In this document: positions 16,318 through 23,494 of the stretch, in pieces
Layout: every line of letters starts with the position of its first letter
Position numbering within the stretch: position 1 is the stretch's first letter
NCBI GenBank assembly: GCA_965371445.1
Contig: CBDUYN010000116.1
Coordinates: 1 to 31,961 of the forward strand
Length of the DNA: 31,961 nucleotides
Direction of reading: 5' to 3'
From: DASWIG01 sp965371445
GTDB lineage: Bacteria > Acidobacteriota > Thermoanaerobaculia > Multivoradales > J023
Position numbers and translations under genes: made by a program
The notes under the pieces: model-generated
The model's database searches: none
Told to the model about the DNA's origin: nothing
What the model saw: only the letters and a program-made list of their open reading frames with translations

Positions 16318-18335
16318 GGTCGGTTTCCTTGCCGTCGCTGCCTGTTCGTCTCTGTCGCGTCTTCCACCTTCCTCTCCCTGGCCTCGGCGGCGAGTGCCTG
16401 TTGCAGGATCGGAAGCCGGGCGAGGCTCGCGCCCAGGAGCTCGCGGCGGCTCTCCTCGCGGTCTCCCCGGGACCTGCGGCCGTAGGTGTAGCGTGGCGTC
16501 GCCGTCTTTCGGCGCGGGGCACGCGCCAGGACGTCGTCGGCACCGCGCCGGTCGCCGCCGCGCTCCAACGCGTAGGCGAGCGCGAGGTAGAGCCGCTCCG
16601 CCGAGGGCTGGCGGCCGACGGCCTCCTCGAGGAGCCGTACCGCGGCCTGGAAGCGCTCGCGGTCGAGATAGATCCGCGCCAGCTCCTGGTAGGCAAGGAC
16701 CACGAGCCACGGCTCCCGGGCACGGTCGATCAGCTGACGCAGCAGGGGTATCGCGTCGGCGGCGAGGTCCATGCGGACGCGGCACAGAGCCAGTCGTAGC
16801 CGTGCCTCGTCGCTTTGCGGGCGTCGATCGAGAAGCCGCTCCAGGACGCTTGCCGCCTCGCCGTACTGCCCGAGCCGTTCGTAGGTGCGTGCCATCCCGA
16901 CCAGCGCCGAGGTGTTGTGCTCGTCGAGCTTCAGGGCGTCCTCGAAGACCGACCGGGCCGCCGCGTACATCCCCATCAGCACCACCGAATCGCCGAACAG
17001 CGCCATGCCCTCCGCCATCAGGACCCTGGAGGACTCCTCCTGTTTCTTGGTCTTCTCGCGGTAGAGGCGGCAGAGGCTGCGAAGCCGGCCGCGGGCGTAG
17101 GCCACGAGCGCCGTCTGCGAATCCGCGAGGTAGCGCTCGTGGGCCTCCAGGTGCAGGACGAGGAGCGGCAGCAGGACCTCGGGATCGTGCTTGGCAAGCC
17201 TCGCGATGACGTCGCCTTCGGCTTTGGCCAGGAGGTTGCCGGCGGCGTTCGTCTTGACCGAGCCCGCCGCCTTTTCCTCCAGACGGACGAGCCGATCCAC
17301 CGCCGCCTCGAAACCGCTTCGGGCAAGCCTCTCGATCACCTTGCGGTAGGCGGCCGAGACCTCCTGGCGGCGCGTACCGCAACCCCCCCGGCGGGTCTGC
17401 ACCTCGAGGTACATCACCCCTGCCAACGAGGACGGCGCCACCTGAAGCCCGGCACCCCGTTCGATGAACTGGCCGATGCCGCTTCCGGGGACGTAGACCT
17501 GAAGTGTCGTCAAGGCTTTCTCGGCTCCGGCGAGGGAGGCCTCGAAGAGGTAGTTGCCGGCCGCGACTCCACCGAGCTCGAATCTGCCGTCGATCCGTTC
17601 GCATTGGAGCGTTGTCCGTTCGCGTCCGGCGACGCGGAGCGCAAGATCCGCCGCCGTCGTTCCCGCCGCGTCGACGAGGCGCGCGAGGAGGCGCGGCGTC
17701 CCGGAGTGTCCGCAGACGGTGAGGGCGACGGCGGCCTCGCGGCCCGTCGCGAGGACCGGCAACGCCGCCGGTACGAAGGCCGCCGGTACGAGTCCCGTGT
17801 CCTCCTGCCCGGCGTTTTTGCCGTCTTCCGAGCGGACCTGGATCCACGCCGTCCCGGAATCGGCGAAGACCGGGGAGAGGACGACCGGCGCGCCCTTCGT
17901 ACCCGGCACGACGAGCGGCAGGATCCGCAGGACGAACCGCTGCGAGCGCGGCTCGCGCACCAGGGTGCGCAGCTCATAGCGGCCGGGGGCGAGCTCCAGG
18001 CGTCCTTTGAGCTTGAGGCCGCCGGCGAGAAGCGCCTCGGCGTGCTCGGCGAGGTCGATGCGCACCGTCTGGCTCAGGTAGCCGCTCACGCCGCCGTCCT
18101 CGCCGATGGCGTAGACGTAAAACTCGGGGCGTAGCGTCTCCGGGATTTCTTCCCCGGGCTCGCCGAGGAGCCCTGCACCTTCGACCTCCACCCATAGATC
18201 CACCGCGACGCGCTGCCCGGTGCCGGGACGCGGCACGGCGATCACCGCCGCCGGAAAAGCGCCGCCGTCGCCGCCGGTGGCGATCAGCGCCACGACGTCG
18301 GCGCGCAGGCCGCCCAGGGCGCGCGCCTGGAGCAC
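16314..18335 (-). CDS. Secreted TPR protein of the kinase-like/TonB operon
   Basis: From GTG 18335 this is a 673-residue protein. Residues 1-310 are beta-rich, with LELAPGRYELRTLVREP as a typical Ig-like strand pair. Residues about 320-600 are helical with tetratricopeptide repeats, such as YAAARSVFEDALKLDEHN and YGEAASVLERLLDRRPQ. The C-terminal 60 residues are basic. The reading frame stays open upstream to the previous gene's stop, and codons 18422-18336 encode a good signal peptide (PWLALALILAAPLSLAGQ). The true protein therefore probably starts near 18422, although only an ATA codon, 6 bases after a GGAG, is available there. It is coupled to the VWA gene by an ATGA overlap. It is probably a periplasmic scaffold; the function is not established. 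Confidence 0.8.
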   Translation of the reverse strand: MLQARALGGLRADVVALIATGGDGGAFPAAVIAVPRPGTGQRVAVDLWVEVEGAGLLGEPGEEIPETLRPEFYVYAIGEDGGVSGYLSQTVRIDLAEHAEALLAGGLKLKGRLELAPGRYELRTLVREPRSQRFVLRILPLVVPGTKGAPVVLSPVFADSGTAWIQVRSEDGKNAGQEDTGLVPAAFVPAALPVLATGREAAVALTVCGHSGTPRLLARLVDAAGTTAADLALRVAGRERTTLQCERIDGRFELGGVAAGNYLFEASLAGAEKALTTLQVYVPGSGIGQFIERGAGLQVAPSSLAGVMYLEVQTRRGGCGTRRQEVSAAYRKVIERLARSGFEAAVDRLVRLEEKAAGSVKTNAAGNLLAKAEGDVIARLAKHDPEVLLPLLVLHLEAHERYLADSQTALVAYARGRLRSLCRLYREKTKKQEESSRVLMAEGMALFGDSVVLMGMYAAARSVFEDALKLDEHNTSALVGMARTYERLGQYGEAASVLERLLDRRPQSDEARLRLALCRVRMDLAADAIPLLRQLIDRAREPWLVVLAYQELARIYLDRERFQAAVRLLEEAVGRQPSAERLYLALAYALERGGDRRGADDVLARAPRRKTATPRYTYGRRSRGDREESRRELLGASLARLPILQQALAAEARERKVEDATETNRQRRQGNRP

Positions 18336-18446
18336 CGGCGCAGGCGGCCGCGCCGTGGGGGTCTCCTGACCTGCCAGGGAAAGAGGCGCGGCCAGGATCA
18401 GGGCCAGCGCCAGCCAGGGTATTGTGTTCTCCGCGAGCGAGCCCTC

Positions 18447-20372
18447 CTACGGCTTGAAGACGACGGAGATCGTGTACCACATCTTCACCGGCACACCGTT
18501 CTTGGTGGCGGGCCGGAAGCTACCTTTCTTGATCGCCTGGAGGGCCTCGGTGTCGAAGCCGAAGCCGGCCGGCTTGCCGACCAGCTCGGCGTCGTGAGGC
18601 TTGCCGTTCTCGTCGATCAGGACCTTGACCTCGACGGTGGCGCCCAGCTTGTTGGCCCGGCGGGCCATCTCGGGGAAGCGGGTCTGGACCCGTAGGACCT
18701 CCGGCGGCTTGACGCCGGGTCCCATGGTGATGAGGTCGCCGCGGCGTACCTGAGGCTGCGCCGGCTTGGCGGGCGGCGGAGTCGGCACGACGGTGGTCGG
18801 CACCGGTGGCGGCGGGGTCGCCGCGGCGAGGCGCGCGGCCTCTTCCTCGGCTTTCTGCTGCTCGGCAAGGCGCGCGGCCTCCTCCTCGGCTTTCTGCTGC
18901 TCGGCGAGGCGCGCGGCCGCCTCCTCGGCTTTCTGCTGCTCGGCGAGGCGCGCGGCCTCCTCCTCGGCTTTCTGCTGCTCCAACTGCCGCCGCCTTTCCG
19001 CGGCCTTCTTGGCCTCCCCGAGCTGATTCTCCAGATCCTTCAGCTGCTGCTCGTATTCGGCCCGGAACTTTTCCTCCATGCCGCTCGTCTCCGCCTCGAC
19101 GAGATCCGCGATCTGCAACCGGATCTCTTCCTCCGTCGGGCCTTTCGGCTCTTCCACCACGGGCGTAGGCGGCGGTCCGGCAACCTGTTGGGGCGAGGGT
19201 TCCTGGGCGCCCTGGCGAGCGCTCCACCAGAAGTAGCCGACGGCGGCGAGGAGGACGACCACCACCGCGATGCCGAGAAACATCGGGATCTTCGACTTCG
19301 AGTCCTCGCGGGCGTACTCGGGGATGAAGTTCTCGGTCGCCTCGCTCGCCACCCCAGGTTGCGTCCCTTCCTGGGGCGGCGCGGCGGTAGGAGCCGCGGC
19401 GGCGGCCGGAGCCGGCTTTTGCACCGGCACGGGCAGGGTCCTCTCCACCTCGATCTCCTGGCTCTCGCGCTCGATCTCCTGGCGGAAGAGGTTGTGCATG
19501 AAAAAGGCCAGGTTAAAAGTCGTCGGGTTGTACTGCCCCTCGAACATCCAGGTGCTCAAGGTCTTGTGCCAGGCCGCCACGTCGTTCAAACGCTCCGTGC
19601 GCGCCACCAGGCTTTTTTTCAGGAGGTCGCGCAGCTCCTCCGGGATCGGCTCGCCCTCGTTGGCGAGGACCCCCTTGTCGATCACCGCGCCGTAGCCGCC
19701 GGCTCCCGGCGGCGGCAACGGACGCCCGGTCAAAAGCTCGAAGAGGAAGACCCCGAGGGAGTAGATGTCGTCGGCGCGATCGCCCGGTGCACCGGCCAGC
19801 GTCTCGGGCGAGAGGTAGCGCCCGAAGTGCTGGCGGACGACCGGGTTGGCCGCGAAGCTCCGCAGGCCCTGGGCCACCTCGAAGCCCAGCAGACGCGTCT
19901 CGCCCTCGTTCGAGATGAAGGTCAGCTGCGGCACAAGGAAACCGTGCAGGATGCGCTCGCCGCCATAACGGGTCTCGCAGGCCGCGGCGAGGGCCAGCGC
20001 CACCCGTTCGGTGATCAGGAGCGCGTGCTCCGCGGGGACGAAGTTGCGCTTCTTCGCCGCCTGCTCCAGAAGCACCGCCATGTTCTTGCCCGAGACGTAC
20101 TCGTAGGCCACGTAGGGGATCGACTGGATCTCCCCAAGGTCGATCCCCTCGCCGACGTTCGGGCTGCGCAGCACCTGCTGGACTCCCTGGCGGTCCTTGA
20201 CCTGCGCCCACAGACGCTGACCGTCGAGCCCCTGCCCGTTGAAAATCCGCAGGAGCGCCACCCGCTCCATGCCCTTGTCTCCCAGGACGCAGGCCCGGAA
20301 CGTCTCGCCGAGCGGGTCCTCCGTGAGCTTCTTGAGCAGAAGATAGTTCCCGAACTGTTCTCGCGTGTTCAT
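18447..20372 (-). CDS. Pseudokinase - TM - coiled coil - TonB C-terminal fusion protein
   Basis: The 641-residue protein starts at ATG 20372, with GGAG seven bases before it. Residues 5-285 follow the Ser/Thr kinase fold, including SPETL (188-192) and DIYSLGVFLFELLTG (202-216). The catalytic residues are replaced: the VAIK lysine is Leu41 (VALL), HRD is HGF (143-145) and DFG is LGF (162-164). A transmembrane helix lies at about 362-384, making the kinase-like part cytoplasmic and the rest periplasmic. A coiled coil (415-517) contains four 13-residue repeats (EQQKAEEEAARLA), then a Pro-rich linker. A TonB C-terminal domain (about 555-641, RFPEMARRANKLGATVEVKV) ends the protein. This suggests a transmembrane adaptor that couples a cytoplasmic signal to an outer-membrane or periplasmic partner, presumably with the next two gene products. 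Confidence 0.88.
   Translation of the reverse strand: MNTREQFGNYLLLKKLTEDPLGETFRACVLGDKGMERVALLRIFNGQGLDGQRLWAQVKDRQGVQQVLRSPNVGEGIDLGEIQSIPYVAYEYVSGKNMAVLLEQAAKKRNFVPAEHALLITERVALALAAACETRYGGERILHGFLVPQLTFISNEGETRLLGFEVAQGLRSFAANPVVRQHFGRYLSPETLAGAPGDRADDIYSLGVFLFELLTGRPLPPPGAGGYGAVIDKGVLANEGEPIPEELRDLLKKSLVARTERLNDVAAWHKTLSTWMFEGQYNPTTFNLAFFMHNLFRQEIERESQEIEVERTLPVPVQKPAPAAAAAPTAAPPQEGTQPGVASEATENFIPEYAREDSKSKIPMFLGIAVVVVLLAAVGYFWWSARQGAQEPSPQQVAGPPPTPVVEEPKGPTEEEIRLQIADLVEAETSGMEEKFRAEYEQQLKDLENQLGEAKKAAERRRQLEQQKAEEEAARLAEQQKAEEAAARLAEQQKAEEEAARLAEQQKAEEEAARLAAATPPPPVPTTVVPTPPPAKPAQPQVRRGDLITMGPGVKPPEVLRVQTRFPEMARRANKLGATVEVKVLIDENGKPHDAELVGKPAGFGFDTEALQAIKKGSFRPATKNGVPVKMWYTISVVFKP
18826..18981 (-). 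repeat. Four tandem 39-bp repeats inside the coiled-coil region
   Basis: Copies begin at 18826, 18865, 18904 and 18943 and differ by only a few bases. Each encodes 13 residues of a heptad-rich Ala/Glu/Gln helix. Because the unit is a multiple of three, gain or loss of copies would change the helix length without breaking the frame. Confidence 0.85.
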
Positions 20373-20552
20373 AGCCGACTCCGTGGCCCCGATGCTGCCT
20401 CCCCACGTCGATCCCTTGGGCGGAGCCGCGCAGGGCGCTGCCGGTTGGTGACGATACCCCGATGCTACCCTATTCTCGGAGTCGTATCATCTCATCATCC
20501 GCCGTGCAAGCGCCGAGGGCCATGTCCGGGCTCTTCCACTGGGAGCGCCCCC

Positions 20553-21608
20553 CTACCGCGCCCGGCGTTCCTCGGCCCAGCGCTTGCGCCAGTAGGCCCG
20601 CTGCCAGCGTTCGACGTTGCGGTTGTGCTCGCGCAGGGTCTCGGCAAAAACATGGCTGCCGTCGTTGCGGCTCACGAAGTAGAGGTAGGTGGTCTCGGCC
20701 GGCGCCGCCGCGGCGGCCAAGCTCGCCGCCGCCGGCGAACAGATCGGGCCCGGCGGCAGACCCGGGTAGACGTAGGTGTTGTAGGGCGAGTCGAGCTTCA
20801 GGTCGACTCGGCGCAGGTTCCCGTCCCAGGTGCCCAGGAGCTTCTTGGCGTAGATCACCGTAGGATCGGCGTAGAGCGCGATACCGCGGCGCAGACGGTG
20901 GGCGTAGACGCCGGCGATCAGCGGACGCTCCTCGTCGAGGAGCGCCTCTTTTTCGACGATCGAGGCGAGGATCACGACCTCACGGACGCTTCGTGTGTCG
21001 AGCGCAGCGGTGGCGACGGCGTCGAAGCGCTGGCGGAAGGTGCGGAGCAAGGTCGAGACGATCTCCGCCTCCGTGGTGCCGCGGGCGAAGTTATAGGTGT
21101 CGGGGTAGAGGTAGCCCTCGAGGCTCGCTGCCTCCGGGTCGTAGTCGGCGATGAGCTCGGCGCGCTCCATCTCACGCCGGAAGGCTTCGCGCTCGCCGAA
21201 GCCCTGGCTCGCCAGCGACTCGGCTGCCTCGTCGAGCGTCAGGCCCTCGATCAGGGTTACGGGATAGACGAGGACCTCGCCCCGGATCAGCTTGTCGAGG
21301 ACCTGCGGGGTCGAAAGCGGCTCCTCGAAGCGGTACTCGCCGGCGAGCAGCGGCGGATCCCCCAGGGCGTAGACGAGGTAGGCCCGCGCCAGCCGGGCGT
21401 GGTGCAGCACTCCGGCGGCGGCGAGCTCGGCGAGGATCTCGCCGGCCCCCTGCCCAGGGCGCACCTCGACGGCCTGTGTTCCCGCGTAGCCGCGGTAGGG
21501 CTGATGCAGCGTCTGCCAGGCCCATGCCACGGCGCCCGCCGCCGCCAGGGCAAGAAGCAAGGCGAGGCCGAAAAGCCGGTAGGCCGTACCCCGCCAGAAC
21601 CAGCGCAT
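20553..21608 (-). CDS. mltG: Endolytic murein transglycosylase MltG (YceG)
   Basis: A 351-residue inner-membrane protein starting at ATG 21608. Its N-terminal signal-anchor helix is LFGLALLLALAAAGAVAWAW (about 12-31), followed by a LysM-like segment. The YceG catalytic domain includes LEGYLYPDTYNF, ILASIVEKEALLDEE with the conserved catalytic Glu, and SPYNTYVYPGLPPGPICSP near the C-terminus. The enzyme cleaves nascent glycan strands at the membrane and helps set peptidoglycan chain length. The length is normal for the family. Its ATG shares one base with the stop of ruvX (TGATG), so the two are translationally coupled. The longer frame up to 22073 is an out-of-frame reading of ruvX. Confidence 0.93.
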   Translation of the reverse strand: MRWFWRGTAYRLFGLALLLALAAAGAVAWAWQTLHQPYRGYAGTQAVEVRPGQGAGEILAELAAAGVLHHARLARAYLVYALGDPPLLAGEYRFEEPLSTPQVLDKLIRGEVLVYPVTLIEGLTLDEAAESLASQGFGEREAFRREMERAELIADYDPEAASLEGYLYPDTYNFARGTTEAEIVSTLLRTFRQRFDAVATAALDTRSVREVVILASIVEKEALLDEERPLIAGVYAHRLRRGIALYADPTVIYAKKLLGTWDGNLRRVDLKLDSPYNTYVYPGLPPGPICSPAAASLAAAAAPAETTYLYFVSRNDGSHVFAETLREHNRNVERWQRAYWRKRWAEERRAR

Positions 21609-22039
21609 CAAGCCGTTCCTCCTTCGTCGCGGTGCCGGACCTCCGCCTCGAGCGCCTCCTGGAGGATGACCTGGGCGGCGTGGGCGTCGAGGTGCGTGCC
21701 GCCGTCGAGGCCCGCGGCCGCGAGACGATCGCTCGCCTCGACGGTGGTCATGCACTCGTCGCGGAAGCTCACCGGCAGCCCCGTGATCCGCTCGAGGCGG
21801 GCGCCGAAACGGCGAATCCGCTTCACCAACGCCTGCGGCGCGCCCGAGGACGGGTCCCGGGGCTCGCCGAGCACCAGCCGGCGGACCTCCTCGCGGCGCA
21901 CCAAGGCGGCGATCTCGTAGGCGGCGCGGCGGTCGGTGGTGCGCTCCAGGGTGGCGAGCGGCATCGCCCACCGGCCCTCGGGGTCCGAGATCGCCAGGCC
22001 GATCCGCCGTTCTCCAAAGTCGATACCGAGCACACGCAC
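21608..22039 (-). CDS. ruvX: Putative pre-16S rRNA nuclease / Holliday junction resolvase-like RuvX (YqgF)
   Basis: A 143-residue protein of the RNase H-like YqgF family. It opens VLGIDFGERRIGLAISDP with the catalytic Asp, continues through LVLGEPR, then DECMTTVEA with the conserved Glu. It ends with LDAHAAQVILQ, which carries the C-terminal catalytic Asp. Family members process the 5' end of 16S rRNA. The start is GTG 22039, with AGGGG about 9 bases upstream. It is first in a two-gene unit with mltG, a common pairing, and is transcribed divergently from the thiolase gene. Confidence 0.93.
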   Translation of the reverse strand: MRVLGIDFGERRIGLAISDPEGRWAMPLATLERTTDRRAAYEIAALVRREEVRRLVLGEPRDPSSGAPQALVKRIRRFGARLERITGLPVSFRDECMTTVEASDRLAAAGLDGGTHLDAHAAQVILQEALEAEVRHRDEGGTA

Positions 22040-22133
22040 GCTGCGATCCCCTTTCGTTGATCCCGCCGCTCAAACGCCCCTCCCCCGCCGGCGCGAAGGA
22101 TGTCGGGCAAGGCGGCGCTTTCCCTGAAGAGCT

Positions 22134-22143
22134 ATGCTAGCAT
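22134..22143. promoter_or_regulatory. Palindrome in the ruvX/thiolase divergent region
   Basis: ATGCTAGCAT is a perfect 10-bp palindrome in the 236-base gap between the divergent genes. It sits in a locally AT-rich stretch and could be an operator or part of a -10 region (TATGCT at 22133-22138). No matching -35 is clear, so confidence is low. Confidence 0.25.
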
Positions 22144-22275
22144 TCCCCCAGGACCCAATCGCGGGACCTATCCACCTTACCCAAGAACGCCGCGACCCGG
22201 CTTGAGCCCACCACGGTTTTCGTCAACACGCTTCGAGCCCAGGTCCCGGCGACAAGACATTTTGGGAGATCCGCC

Positions 22276-23457
22276 ATGCAAGAGATCGTGATCTTGAGTG
22301 CCGCACGCACTCCGATCGGCGCCTTCCAGGGAGCGTTTCGGAGCCTTACGGCCTCCGAGCTCGGCGCCAGGGCGCTTCAGGGCGCCGTCGAACGGGCCGG
22401 AATCGAGCCCGCACAGCTGGAACAGGTCTACATGGGCTGTGTCCTCCAGGCAGGACAGGGTCAGGCCCCGGCCCGCCAGGCGACACTGGGCGCCGGTTGC
22501 CCGCCGTCGACCGGGGCCGTCACCCTGCACAAGGTCTGCGGCTCGGGCCTGCGCTCGGTCATGATGGCCGCGAACGACCTGCGCTGCGGCGACTTCACCC
22601 TGGTGGCCGCCGGTGGCATGGAGTCCATGACCCAGGCCCCTTACCTCCTACCTGGAGCGCGCGACGGCCAGCGCCTCGGCCACGGCAAGCTCCTCGATTC
22701 GATGATCCACGACGGGCTCTGGGACCCCTACGGTGACAAGCACATGGGCACTTGCGCCGAGACCTGTGCCGCCCGCTACGAGATCAGCCGCAAGGCCCAG
22801 GACGAGTACTCGATGGAGAGCTACCGGCGCGCTCAGGCCGCCACCGAGGCGGGGCTCTTTGCCGAGGAGATCGTGCCGGTCGAAGTGCCCCAGCGGCGCG
22901 GCGACCCCGTCGTCGTCTCGACCGACGAGGAGCCGGGACGCGCCAACTTCGACAAGATGGGGAAGTTGAAGCCCGCCTTCCAGAAAGACGGCACGGTGAC
23001 CGCGGCCAACTCCAGCAAGATCAACGACGGCGCCGCGGCGCTCGTTTTGACCACCGCCGAGGAGGCCGAGAGGCTGGGCAAGAAACCCCTCGCCAGGATC
23101 GTCTCCCAGGCGACCTACGCGCAGGAGCCGGAGTGGTTCACGACGGCCCCGGTCGGCGCGGTGAGAAAAGCCGTGGAGCGCGCCGGGCTGACGCTTCGAG
23201 ACATCGACCTTTTCGAGGTCAACGAGGCTTTCGCGGTCGTCGCCATGGCCGTCGCCAGGGACCTCGGCGTCGACACCGATCGCTTGAACGTCCGCGGCGG
23301 TGCGGTGGCCCTGGGCCATCCCATCGGCGCCTCGGGAGCGCGCATCCTCGTGACGCTCCTCTACGCGCTCCGGGAGCGGGGCCTCAGCCGCGGCTGCGCC
23401 GGCATCTGCCTGGGCGGCGGCGAGGCAGTCGCCGTGGTAGTGGAGCGTCTTGACTGA
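22276..23457 (+). CDS. atoB: Acetyl-CoA acetyltransferase (thiolase)
   Basis: A 393-residue protein of normal thiolase length. The nucleophilic Cys88 lies in HKVCGSGLRSVM, His348 in ALGHPIGASGAR and the second catalytic Cys378 in CLGGGEA, so all three catalytic residues are present. It interconverts two acetyl-CoA and acetoacetyl-CoA, or longer 3-ketoacyl-CoAs, in the cytoplasm. It starts at ATG 22276 with GGGAG seven bases upstream. It is followed closely by lptD on the same strand. The link between the two may be only positional, since lptD has its own ribosome site. The exact chain-length preference cannot be read from sequence. Confidence 0.93.
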   Translation: MQEIVILSAARTPIGAFQGAFRSLTASELGARALQGAVERAGIEPAQLEQVYMGCVLQAGQGQAPARQATLGAGCPPSTGAVTLHKVCGSGLRSVMMAANDLRCGDFTLVAAGGMESMTQAPYLLPGARDGQRLGHGKLLDSMIHDGLWDPYGDKHMGTCAETCAARYEISRKAQDEYSMESYRRAQAATEAGLFAEEIVPVEVPQRRGDPVVVSTDEEPGRANFDKMGKLKPAFQKDGTVTAANSSKINDGAAALVLTTAEEAERLGKKPLARIVSQATYAQEPEWFTTAPVGAVRKAVERAGLTLRDIDLFEVNEAFAVVAMAVARDLGVDTDRLNVRGGAVALGHPIGASGARILVTLLYALRERGLSRGCAGICLGGGEAVAVVVERLD

Positions 23458-23494
23458 GCCCGATTCCGCGAACCGAGGAGAGGAGCTGAACAGA

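Noticed and set aside
16318..17847. Upstream extension of the VWA frame to 900 codons
   Set aside because: It reads the TPR gene out of frame, with Arg/Pro-rich nonsense; the signal peptide at 16317 marks the true start.
19188..21920. 910-codon plus-strand open frame
   Set aside because: Antisense to the pseudokinase-TonB and mltG genes, both strongly recognised on the minus strand.
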